Assembly (NCBI GenBank): GCA_016712505.1
Contig: JADJQY010000009.1
Location: forward strand, 186,001-250,000
DNA length: 64,000 nucleotides
Direction: 5' to 3'
DNA from: Candidatus Eiseniibacteriota bacterium
GTDB taxonomy: Bacteria; Eisenbacteria; RBG-16-71-46; CAIMUX01
Part shown: one piece after another, positions 27,953 through 37,535 of the stretch
Layout: each line of letters opens with the position of its first letter
Numbering within the stretch: the stretch's first letter is position 1
The notes under the pieces: generated by a model
The model's input: the letters and a program-made list of their open reading frames with translations, nothing else
Told to the model about the DNA's origin: nothing
Database searches by the model: none
Program-made: the position numbers and the translations under genes

Positions 27953-29524
27953 GTGGAACCAACCGCCGTCGAGTCGTCCGCAGGGACAGAGTTCGGCCAG
28001 GAGCCCGATCCCTTCCGGGAGGTCCGGCCGGAGTCCCCGCTGGGGCGTCGGTCGGCCGGGGTGCTCTGTCATCCCACCTCCCTCCCTGGGCCATACGCGG
28101 TCGGAGACCTGGGCCCGGGCGCACGCCGTTTCGTCGATTTTCTGGCTGAAGCGGGACAGCGGATCTGGCAGGTCCTGCCGCTGGGGCCTCCCGGATTCGG
28201 GATGACCCCCTACCAGACCCTGTCGGCCTTCGCCGGGAGCCCCAGCCTGATCAGTCCCGACCTCCTCTTCGAGGATGGATTGCTGGACCGCGAGACGCTG
28301 GAGGCGGCCCGGATCGGTCCGTCCGAACGGGAGACCGCCCTGTGGCGGGCGTTCGAGCGCTTTCGGGAGGGGGCAGGGGACCACGCCGACTTCGCGGCCT
28401 TTTGCGACCGGGAATCGAGCTGGCTCGATGACTTCGTCCTCTTCGCCGTGGCCAAGGGCTTCCGCGGGGGGAAGCCGTGGCTACAGTGGGATCGCCCCCT
28501 CGGGATGCGCGAACCCTGGGCGGTCGAACGGCTCCGTCAGGACCGGGCGGAGCAGATCGCCTACCAGACCTTTCTCCAGTGGCAGTTCCGGCGGCAGTGG
28601 GATGCGCTCCGGCGCCACGCCCGAGCGCGGGGGGTGGCCCTGGTGGGAGATGCGCCGATCTTCGTCTCGCTCGATAGCGCCGATGTCTGGTCGAATCCCG
28701 ACATCTTCCTCCTCGATGAGGAGCGGCGCCCCCGCTCGGTCGCAGGGGTTCCACCGGACTACTTCAGCAAGGACGGGCAGCTCTGGGGGAATCCCCTCTA
28801 CGACTGGGATGCCCTGCGCGGGCGAGGATTCGACTGGTGGGTGGCGCGGCTCCGGACGATTTTCGCCCTCTGCGACGCGGTGCGACTCGACCATTTCATC
28901 GGCTTCTACCGCGCCTGGGCCGTGCCCTCGGGATCGAAGACCGCGCGGCGCGGGAAGTGGCTGCTGGTTCCGGGTGAGGAAATGTTCGCCCGGGCGCGAG
29001 CGGAGCTGGGGACGCTTCCGGTCATCGCCGAGGACCTGGGGTTCCTGATCGATGAAGTGCGAGAGTTGCGGGACCGGCTTGAATTCCCCGGGATGAAGGT
29101 GCTGCAGTTTGCCTTCTCCGGCGGGAACGACAACGAGCATCTGCCCTTTCGCGCCCCGGCCAATTCGGTGGTCTACACCGGCACCCACGACAACGACACC
29201 ACGCTCGGCTGGTGGAAGCGGAAGCCGCGGCGCCGGGGGGAGGCCGCGGGAATTGCGCATGAGCGGGAGCACTTTCAACGCTATGTCGGCCGGCCGGTGC
29301 GGGCCCGCGACGTGCACTGGGAAATGATCCGTCTGGCCCATGCCTCGGCCGCCAACACGGTGATCGTCCCGATGCAGGACCTGCTCGGCCTTGGCTCACG
29401 CGCGCGGATGAACACTCCGGGGAGACGGAGCGGCAACTGGTCCTGGCGATTCGATGCGGCCGACCTCACCCCGGAGCTGGCGGCACGCGTTCGGAGCCTG
29501 ACCGAGACGTTCGGCCGGTTCTGA
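27953..29524 (+). CDS. malQ: 4-alpha-glucanotransferase (amylomaltase)
   Basis: A 523-residue GH77 amylomaltase that transfers glucan segments between maltodextrins during glycogen or maltose use. The start is a GTG preceded by GGAGGAGGAAG; the long in-frame extension upstream lies antisense to citrate synthase and is ignored. GH77 landmarks are AGVLCHPTSLPGPYAVGDLG, PLGPPGFGMTPYQ, the nucleophile Asp in DAVRLDHFIGFYRAW, the acid/base Glu in VIAEDLGFL and the stabiliser in YTGTHDNDTTLGWW. Full length. Cytoplasmic. It is convergent with the Nudix gene downstream and divergent from citrate synthase; no other glycogen gene is visible. Confidence 0.95.
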   Translation: MEPTAVESSAGTEFGQEPDPFREVRPESPLGRRSAGVLCHPTSLPGPYAVGDLGPGARRFVDFLAEAGQRIWQVLPLGPPGFGMTPYQTLSAFAGSPSLISPDLLFEDGLLDRETLEAARIGPSERETALWRAFERFREGAGDHADFAAFCDRESSWLDDFVLFAVAKGFRGGKPWLQWDRPLGMREPWAVERLRQDRAEQIAYQTFLQWQFRRQWDALRRHARARGVALVGDAPIFVSLDSADVWSNPDIFLLDEERRPRSVAGVPPDYFSKDGQLWGNPLYDWDALRGRGFDWWVARLRTIFALCDAVRLDHFIGFYRAWAVPSGSKTARRGKWLLVPGEEMFARARAELGTLPVIAEDLGFLIDEVRELRDRLEFPGMKVLQFAFSGGNDNEHLPFRAPANSVVYTGTHDNDTTLGWWKRKPRRRGEAAGIAHEREHFQRYVGRPVRARDVHWEMIRLAHASAANTVIVPMQDLLGLGSRARMNTPGRRSGNWSWRFDAADLTPELAARVRSLTETFGRF

Positions 29525-29549
29525 CCGCGCTGCGAGGTCTCCCGCTCCG

Positions 29550-29948
29550 CTACGTCGCGCTGGGTTGGAGAACGGTGCGGACTGCGTCCTGCTCCCACTT
29601 CCCGTGCACGGTGGGAGGGAGTGCTTCCGGCGCGGCCCAGAATGGTTCGAGATCCGGGGCCACGTTTCCGGTCGCGGAGATTTGGTAGTGAAAGACGAGG
29701 TGCCAGCCTCGGCGACCGCGAAACGAGTCGACGTGACTCAATCGCAACGATTCGGCGACCAGCCCGAGTTCGGCCGTCACCCGTCGGGCTGCGGCTTCGG
29801 GATGTTCGTACGGCTCGAGGTCCCCGCCCGGCAGCCAGTAGCGATCGTCGTCCCGGGCGCCGTAGCGGACGAGCAGAACCTGTCCCGTCGGATCGGTGAT
29901 GACGAGATTCGCGATCGGTTGAATTTCAGGCCGGGAGTCGGCGCTCAT
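29550..29948 (-). CDS. Nudix hydrolase-like protein with degenerate Nudix box
   Basis: A 132-residue Nudix-fold protein; the ATG at 29948 follows GGAGGAAA closely and is preferred over one at 29981. The Nudix region reads LPGGDLEPYEHPEAAARRVTAELGL. Compared with the consensus G-x5-E-x7-REUxEExGU it is one residue short and the catalytic REUxEE becomes RRVTAE, so two of the three key acidic residues are lost. Metal-dependent hydrolysis may be weakened or gone; a binding or regulatory role is possible. It is preceded on the same strand by a PadR-type regulator gene 39 bp upstream, implying co-regulation. Confidence 0.75.
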   Translation of the reverse strand: MSADSRPEIQPIANLVITDPTGQVLLVRYGARDDDRYWLPGGDLEPYEHPEAAARRVTAELGLVAESLRLSHVDSFRGRRGWHLVFHYQISATGNVAPDLEPFWAAPEALPPTVHGKWEQDAVRTVLQPSAT

Positions 29949-29987
29949 GTTTCCTCCGGGGTTCTGGGACTCGGGACTCATTGTGGC

Positions 29988-30494
29988 TCATTCTTCGCCC
30001 GCTCCGGACCAGCCGCGTAGCCACTGGAGCTCTGCTTCGGTCGTGGCGCGGGTTCGCTCCACCATCGATCGGTCCGGCGCGGCGCGGGCCAGGCGATCGC
30101 AATCGCGCAGCCGCTCTTCGAGGAGAGCGATCCGTTCCTCCTTGAGCGGAGGGAGTTCCTCCGCCGAGAGATCGGGGAGCGCGGCGAGCGCGAGCTGGAA
30201 GGGATCCCCGGCCGTGGGCAGCCGACGCCATGCCGCGCGCAGCAGCTCCGCGTACGCCTTCCGGCCGGAACGGGTGATCCGATAGAGGGTGCGCGGGGGA
30301 CGTCCGGCGTCTTACTCACTGCCGGCCACCACCACCAGCTCCTCCTTCACCAAGGTGCGCAGAAGCGAGTAGATCGCGGCGTACTCGATCGGGAACCAGA
30401 ACCGGAGGCCCGGCTCGTCGAGTGCCCGTTTGATCTTGTAGCCGTGAAGCGGGCGCTCGCTGAGCAGCCAGAGGATCAGGAGTCGCGTCAACAT
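29988..30494 (-). CDS. PadR-family transcriptional regulator interrupted by an in-frame TAA
   Basis: The first 60 residues are a standard PadR winged-helix N-terminus (ILWLLSERPLHGYKIKRAL, YAAIYSLLRTLVKEELVVV). A TAA at 30312-30314 follows AGSE. The same frame then continues with the PadR wing and C-terminal helices, GRPPRTLYRITRSGRKAYAE and onwards, to a proper TGA at 29988-29990. The interruption falls exactly in the wing hairpin, so the truncated product would lack DNA-contacting and dimerising parts. Being in frame, it is a point change, not an indel. A 20-bp perfect palindrome lies 8 bp before the start codon and is the probable self-operator. PadR regulators usually repress a neighbouring gene; the downstream Nudix gene is the only one in the transcript. 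Confidence 0.75.
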
Positions 30495-30502
30495 GCAGCG
30501 AG

Positions 30503-30522
30503 TATACTAAAATTTTAGTATA
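30503..30522. promoter_or_regulatory. 20-bp perfect palindrome, probable PadR operator overlapping the promoter
   Basis: TATACTAAAATTTTAGTATA is a perfect inverted repeat with no spacer, striking in such GC-rich DNA. It contains TATACT, a good -10 hexamer, on both strands, and ends 8 bp before the padR start on the minus strand. Autoregulation is inferred from position. Confidence 0.7.
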
Positions 30523-30700
30523 GATCCAGATCGATCTCCGACCGAGGCGCGAATTCCCGTTCGGTCGCTCCGGCCGGCGTCGTTTAGCGGACGAAAGGGA
30601 GACGCGGGACGCCGGGAACGGGCGGGCGCGGAACGGGGCGTTGGGATCCCAGGGAGAATTCCGGATAATGGCGGTCGTCGTTCAACCAGAGGACTTAACG

Positions 30701-31318
30701 ATGGTCGAAACGCCCGAACCGCCGGAAGGGAGCGATCCGCTGCTCGATCGGACCCTCTCCTCGTCATCCTCGTATGTGCTCCTGCAGCGCGCTCAAGGGG
30801 GGGACCGGGAGGCGATCGCGCAGGTGTTCGCCCGCTACCTGCCGCGCCTCAAGAGCTGGAGCAGCGGTCGGCTTCCTTCGGGAGCCCGCCGCCTCGCCGA
30901 TACCGACGACCTGATTCAGGAGACGATGGTCAAGGCGGTCGACCGGATCGGCAGCTTCGAGATCCGGGGGGCAGGTGCGTTTCTCGCCTACCTCCGCTCC
31001 GCGATGATGAACCGGATTCGCGATGAGATCCGACGCGCGAAACGCAGGCCGGGGCACGAGACCCTGGACGACCAGGTGGAAGATGCCCTCCTCTCCCCTC
31101 TCGATCGGACGATCGGCCAGAAAGCGGTCGACTCCTACGAGACCGCGCTCTCCCGGCTCAAGGACGAGGAGCGACAGGCCGTGGTGGCGCGAATCGAACT
31201 GGGCTGCAGCTACGACGAGATTGCCGAGGCGTTGGGAAAGCCGTCGCCCGATGCGGCGCGCATGACGGTGAGTCGCGCCCTGGTGCGGCTGGCGAAGGAG
31301 ATGGGGCATGAACGCTGA
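30701..31318 (+). CDS. ECF-type RNA polymerase sigma factor
   Basis: About 205 residues from the ATG at 30701 (AGAGGA upstream); an in-frame ATG at 30668 is the alternative. Region 2 is seen in EAIAQVFARYLPRLKSW and LADTDDLIQETMVKAVDRIG. Region 4 is seen in LKDEERQAVVARIELGCSYDEIAEALGKPSPDAARMTVSRAL. This type is common in Planctomycetes and FCB-group bacteria and is usually paired with a Ser/Thr kinase instead of a classical anti-sigma factor. The kinase gene starts 11 bp before this gene's stop, so the two are translationally coupled. Target promoters are unknown. Confidence 0.9.
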   Translation: MVETPEPPEGSDPLLDRTLSSSSSYVLLQRAQGGDREAIAQVFARYLPRLKSWSSGRLPSGARRLADTDDLIQETMVKAVDRIGSFEIRGAGAFLAYLRSAMMNRIRDEIRRAKRRPGHETLDDQVEDALLSPLDRTIGQKAVDSYETALSRLKDEERQAVVARIELGCSYDEIAEALGKPSPDAARMTVSRALVRLAKEMGHER

Positions 31319-33089
31319 AGAGGCTGAGTGGGTACGCCTGGCGAATGACATCGCCGACGGAACTCCGATCGACTGGAGCGAAGCCAACGGACGCGCGCGG
31401 GCGCCGGAGGATCGGAATTTCCTGACGCAGCTCAAGTTGGTGTCGGAGATTGCGGAGCTGCACCGGAGCGCCCACGCCTCGATCCTCCGCGGGCCCGGAG
31501 AACCGGCGCTGGCCGCCGTGGCCCCCGGGACCTCTGCCTTGCCCCCGGGCGAACGCTGGGGCGACTTCGAGATCGTGCGGCGGATCGGTGAGGGGAGCTT
31601 CGGGGAAGTGTACCGGGCGCGCGACCTGAGACTCGACCGCGAGGTCGCGCTGAAGCTGATGCGCGCGGATCGCCTCCGCCCGGAGTTGGCCGAAGCACTG
31701 ACCCGTGAGGGCCGCCTGCTGGCGCGGGTTCGCCACCCGAACGTGGTCACGGTGCACGGCGCGGAAGAGGTCGAGGGACGGGTCGGCCTGTCGATGGAAC
31801 TGGTCGACGGTCGTACGCTGGAAGCGATCCTCTCCGAGCAGGGACCGATGAGCGCCGGCGAGGCGACGCTCGTCGGGATCGAACTCTGCCGCGCCCTCGC
31901 CGCGCTGCACGAGGCCGGGCTGGTTCACCGGGACGTCAAGACCCAGAACGTGATGCGCGAAGCGAAGGGGCGGATCGTTCTGATGGATCTCGGGGTCGGG
32001 ATCGCCCTCACCGACCTCAACCAGGAACGCCCCGTCCTGGCCGGAACCCCCTTCTACATGGCGCCGGAACTGCTCTCGGGCAGCGCGGCATCCCCGAGTT
32101 CCGATCTCTACAGCGTGGGAGTGCTCCTTTATCGGCTCGTGACTGGGCGGTTCCCGGTCGAGGCGCGGCGCCTGTCGGAACTCAAGGCGGCGCATGCCAG
32201 CGGGGAGATCCGGCTGCTGCGCGATCTGCGCCCCGATCTGCCCTCGGGCTTCATCCAGGTGATCGAGACCTGCGTGGCCTTCGCGCCCGAGCAGCGGTAC
32301 GCCAGCGCGGGTCAGCTCGAGGATGCCTTGATGCAGGCGATGGGTGGCGGCCCGCAACGCTCCCCGGCAGAGAGTCCGCGTTCGGCGGACGTCGTCCGGG
32401 CGGGACGAGCGGGGGCGCGCCGCCTCGCGTGGGGACTCGGACTCGCGGCCGTCGCATTGACGGCAACGGCCCTGCTCCTCATCGGGCGGGAACAGGCGCG
32501 GAACTTCGACATCGAGGCGGGGGTCTTCCGCGTCGGTACCGGGGGAGTGACCGAGCGGCTGGCACCGGGGGCGCAGGTCTCGGTCGGCGACTTCCTCGGT
32601 CTCGAAGTGGAAGGGTCGCGCGATCTGCACATCTACGTTCTGAGCAAGGACGAGAAGGGGGAGAGCTATCTCCTCTTTCCTCTCCCCGGCTTCGATCTGA
32701 CCAACCCGATCTCTGCTGCGGTGCGCCATCGCTTGCCCGGCAGCCGTAACGGCGAGGAGCTGTTCTGGGAAGTGTCGAGCGCCGGCGGGCGGGAACGCCT
32801 GCTCGTGCTCGCCAGCCCGAAACGACTCGATGACCTGGAGGCCGAAGTGCGCGCCCTGCCGCGCCCCGAGATCGGAGGGCCGGTGGCCATGGCGCTCCCC
32901 CTGTCAAAGGCGACGGTGGGACGACTGCGCGGCATCGGATCGCTGGGGAGCGGCCTCACCGCCGATGGTCGAAGCCGCTCCGGGGACATCTTCGACGCGG
33001 CCCGCGCCGTGGCCCGCGGACGGGAGCGGGCGAAGGACGTCTGGGTGCGTGAGATCGAGCTGGCGAACCCCGGCTCCGAGCGACCGTGA
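31308..33089 (+). CDS. Membrane-anchored serine/threonine protein kinase with DUF4384-like C-terminus
   Basis: A 593-residue Hanks-type kinase. The kinase domain spans ~86-345: the glycine loop RIGEGSFGEVY, Lys116 in VALKLM, catalytic Asp209 in LVHRDVKTQN, DLG (in place of DFG) at 227-229, and YMAPE near 254. A single membrane helix lies at ~378-398 (LAWGLGLAAVALTATALLLI). The external part ~420-560 resembles DUF4384 (LGLEVEGSRDLHIYVLSKDE, GESYLLFPLPGFDL). The gene overlaps the ECF sigma gene by 11 bp. The likely role is to control that sigma factor by phosphorylation in response to a signal sensed by the external domain; this link rests on gene order. The DFG-to-DLG change is tolerated in many bacterial kinases. 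Confidence 0.92.
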   Translation: MNAEEAEWVRLANDIADGTPIDWSEANGRARAPEDRNFLTQLKLVSEIAELHRSAHASILRGPGEPALAAVAPGTSALPPGERWGDFEIVRRIGEGSFGEVYRARDLRLDREVALKLMRADRLRPELAEALTREGRLLARVRHPNVVTVHGAEEVEGRVGLSMELVDGRTLEAILSEQGPMSAGEATLVGIELCRALAALHEAGLVHRDVKTQNVMREAKGRIVLMDLGVGIALTDLNQERPVLAGTPFYMAPELLSGSAASPSSDLYSVGVLLYRLVTGRFPVEARRLSELKAAHASGEIRLLRDLRPDLPSGFIQVIETCVAFAPEQRYASAGQLEDALMQAMGGGPQRSPAESPRSADVVRAGRAGARRLAWGLGLAAVALTATALLLIGREQARNFDIEAGVFRVGTGGVTERLAPGAQVSVGDFLGLEVEGSRDLHIYVLSKDEKGESYLLFPLPGFDLTNPISAAVRHRLPGSRNGEELFWEVSSAGGRERLLVLASPKRLDDLEAEVRALPRPEIGGPVAMALPLSKATVGRLRGIGSLGSGLTADGRSRSGDIFDAARAVARGRERAKDVWVREIELANPGSERP

Positions 33090-33096
33090 GTCGGCC

Positions 33097-34158
33097 TCAG
33101 CGGCCCTCGGACTTCAGCAGGTAGCCGATCATCTTGTAGAGCACCCGCGCCGCGACGTTTCCGTCCCAATCGGACGCGCCGGAAGGATCCGGCGCCACCT
33201 CGCAGAGATCGAGCCCCACGATCCGCCGGCCGGAGGCGACGACCCGGCGCAGCAAGGTGTTCATCTCGGCGAAGGAGAGTCCTCCCGGCACCGGGGTTCC
33301 GGTGTGCGGACAGAGGACGGGGTCGAGACCGTCGATGTCGAAGGAGAGATAGACCTCGCGCGGCAGGTGCCCGATGACGCTTTCGAGGATCGCCATCCAG
33401 GTCTCGCCTTCGTGCAGGCGCCGGCGCAGGTCGGCCTCGAAGTAGGCGTGGATCCGGCCCTGCGACTTTTCGAGGTAGGCGACCTCCCGCTCGCCGTAGT
33501 CCCGGATTCCGATCTGCACCAGCTTTCCCACCTCGGGGATGGTCTCCATGACGTTCCGGAAGATCGAGGCGTGCGACCAGAGGAACCCTTCGTAGGCGTC
33601 ACGGAGATCGCAGTGCGCGTCGAGGTGGAGGATGCCCATTCCGGGATGGCGCCGCGCGGTCGCGGCAATCGCGCCGTACGGACTGGCGTGATCTCCGCCG
33701 ATCAAGGCCACTCGCTTTCCGGCCGCGAGCTGCCGCTCGGTTTCCTGCTCCACCCAGCCGTTCATCCGAGCGCCGAGCGCGTTGACCCCTTCGACCCTCC
33801 GCTCCAGATCGAACCGGCGGGGATCGTCCTTCGCCACGGCATCGAGGCCGCCCGCCTCGATCACCGGCGCGGCCAGCGCGCGCGCCTCGTCGCTCCACCC
33901 GCGCACCTCGGTCGGAATCGGGAGCATGGCGATCCCGGAGAGATACGGCTTCCCGGTCTCGCGGTCGTACAGATCGACCTGACGACTGGCGGCCAGGATC
34001 GCGGCCGGCCCGTCGGCCGTCCCCGCGCCGTAGGAGACGGTTGCCTCCCAGGGGACCGGGAGGACGACGACGTGCGCCTCCTCCGGGGTGTGGGGCAGGC
34101 CGTAGATGCCGTCCGAGGCGGCGGCGCCGTCGGGATCGAAGGGGACGGTCTGGGACAC
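33097..34158 (-). CDS. Ureohydrolase (agmatinase/arginase-family)
   Basis: A 353-residue arginase-fold enzyme; the GTG start at 34158 follows AAGGAG. The two-manganese site is complete: GGDHASPYG, LHLDAHCDLRDAYEG and LSFDIDGLDPVLCPHTGTPVPGG. The family hydrolyses guanidino compounds, releasing urea; agmatinase and arginase are both possible, as is a newer guanidino-acid specificity. The form is typical of agmatinase-like proteins from FCB bacteria. It is divergent from boxC (120-bp gap) and convergent with the kinase gene (7-bp gap). Cytoplasmic. Class is confident, substrate is not. Confidence 0.9.
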   Translation of the reverse strand: MSQTVPFDPDGAAASDGIYGLPHTPEEAHVVVLPVPWEATVSYGAGTADGPAAILAASRQVDLYDRETGKPYLSGIAMLPIPTEVRGWSDEARALAAPVIEAGGLDAVAKDDPRRFDLERRVEGVNALGARMNGWVEQETERQLAAGKRVALIGGDHASPYGAIAATARRHPGMGILHLDAHCDLRDAYEGFLWSHASIFRNVMETIPEVGKLVQIGIRDYGEREVAYLEKSQGRIHAYFEADLRRRLHEGETWMAILESVIGHLPREVYLSFDIDGLDPVLCPHTGTPVPGGLSFAEMNTLLRRVVASGRRIVGLDLCEVAPDPSGASDWDGNVAARVLYKMIGYLLKSEGR

Positions 34159-34278
34159 GTTGGGTCTCCTTCCGGGGGTCGGGGTGCAGGCGGAACTTCG
34201 CATGGCGCGCGCCCCTGAGGCAACGGCTCCGAAAATCGGGACTGCCGCGCCACGAGCCGATCGGGCATCATACGGGCC

Positions 34279-35952
<1,674 letters not shown>

Positions 35953-36044
35953 GCGATCGGGCATCATGATCCGACCCGGAGCAAACAGGACGGACGAGGG
36001 AGGCGACGCCTCGAGCGCCCATCCCGCGTAGAAGGAGACCCAGC

Positions 36045-37460
36045 GTGAGTTCGATCAACCAGTACGAGTCGATCCCCAACAATGTCGATCTCTCGACCGA
36101 CAAGCGTCTGCAGCGGGCGCTCGAGAAGTGGCAGCCGAACTTCCTGTCGTGGTGGAACGACATGGGGCCGGAGGGATTCCAGAAGGACCAGATCTACCTC
36201 CGGACCGCGATCTCGGCCGACACCGAGGGCTGGGCCCACTTCGATTACGTCAAGATGCCGGACTACCGCTGGGGGATCTTCCTGACCGATCCGGAGCCGG
36301 ATCGCCGCATCGGTTTCGGCGACAGCTACGGCCAACCGGTCTGGCAGCAGGTTCCAGGCGAACTCCGCTCCCAGCTCAAGCGTCTGATCGTCACTCAGGG
36401 GGATACCGAGCCGGCCAGCGTGGAACAACAGAGGCTCCTCGGGAACATCTGTCCTTCGCTCTACGATCTGCGAAACCTCTTCCAGGTGAACGTCGAGGAA
36501 GGACGGCACCTCTGGGCCATGGTCTATCTGCTCCACTCGTACTTCGGCAGCGACGGGCGCGAGGAGGCGGAAGGATTGCTCGAGCGCAGGAGCGGAAACC
36601 CGGACAAGCCGCGAATCCTCGGCGCGTTCAACGAGCCGATCTCCGACTGGCTCTCGTTCTACATGTTCACCTACTTCACCGACCGCGACGGCAAGTACCA
36701 GCTCCTGTCCCTGGCCGAGTCATCCTTCGACCCTCTGTCCCGCACCTGCAAGTTCATGCTGACCGAGGAGGCCCACCACATGTTCGTGGGCGAGACCGGG
36801 GTGATGCGGGTGATCCAGCGGGCCTGTGACCTGATGAAGCAAGGGGACGACGTCCGGAAGCTCGGCGGAATCGATCTGCCGCTCCTTCAGCGTTACCTCA
36901 ACCGCTGGTACACCGTCTCGCTCGACCTCTTCGGAGGCGAGGAGTCGTCGAATGCCGCGCTCTATTTCGGCAGCGGCATGAAGGGGCGCGCCTACGAGAA
37001 GCAGTACGAGGACCATGTGGCGTTGGACGGTACCTACGCCATCCCGGCCCCGGGCGCGGATGGGGTGACCACGCGCGACGTCCCGATGCGGAACGCCATG
37101 AACGTGGTGCTGCGGGATGCCTATAGCGAGGACAGTCAGCGCGGAGTCGACCGGTGGAACAAGTGCATCCGGGAGAACGGCATCGACTTCGAGCTCAAGC
37201 TGCCGAGCCCGGCCTTTCACCGGGCGATCGGCCTCTGCGCCCACATGCCGTTTGATCCGAGCGGACGCCTGCTCAATCAGGCGGAGTTTGATCGGCGGAA
37301 GTACGAGTTCCTCCCCTCGCCCGAGGACGAGGCCTACGTTGCGTCGCTCATGCACGGCGTCTACGAACCGGGCAAGATCGCGAACTGGATCGCGCCCCCG
37401 ACCAAGGGGATCAAGGACAAGCCGTTCGAGTTCGAGTACGTGCGCCGCGAGGCGCACTAG
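36045..37460 (+). CDS. boxB: Benzoyl-CoA 2,3-epoxidase subunit B (BoxB)
   Basis: A 471-residue diiron oxygenase component with a GTG start after GAAGGAGACC. The two ligand clusters of BoxB are visible: NVEEGRHLWAMVYLLHSYFG and FMLTEEAHHMFVGETGV. Length and the KPFEFEYVR C-terminal end fit the family. BoxB epoxidises benzoyl-CoA using O2 and electrons from the BoxA reductase. No boxA is within the window, so reduction must come from elsewhere. It sits directly after boxC in an apparent two-gene operon. The order boxC-boxB, with a ureohydrolase divergent, is preserved and intact. Function confident. Confidence 0.94.
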   Translation: MSSINQYESIPNNVDLSTDKRLQRALEKWQPNFLSWWNDMGPEGFQKDQIYLRTAISADTEGWAHFDYVKMPDYRWGIFLTDPEPDRRIGFGDSYGQPVWQQVPGELRSQLKRLIVTQGDTEPASVEQQRLLGNICPSLYDLRNLFQVNVEEGRHLWAMVYLLHSYFGSDGREEAEGLLERRSGNPDKPRILGAFNEPISDWLSFYMFTYFTDRDGKYQLLSLAESSFDPLSRTCKFMLTEEAHHMFVGETGVMRVIQRACDLMKQGDDVRKLGGIDLPLLQRYLNRWYTVSLDLFGGEESSNAALYFGSGMKGRAYEKQYEDHVALDGTYAIPAPGADGVTTRDVPMRNAMNVVLRDAYSEDSQRGVDRWNKCIRENGIDFELKLPSPAFHRAIGLCAHMPFDPSGRLLNQAEFDRRKYEFLPSPEDEAYVASLMHGVYEPGKIANWIAPPTKGIKDKPFEFEYVRREAH

Positions 37461-37535
37461 ACCCGTCCGCATCGGGGTTGATCCGCTCGGCGGGTCGCCA
37501 AGGGCAGGGGCGAGGGAACGCCCGGGGGAACTGGA

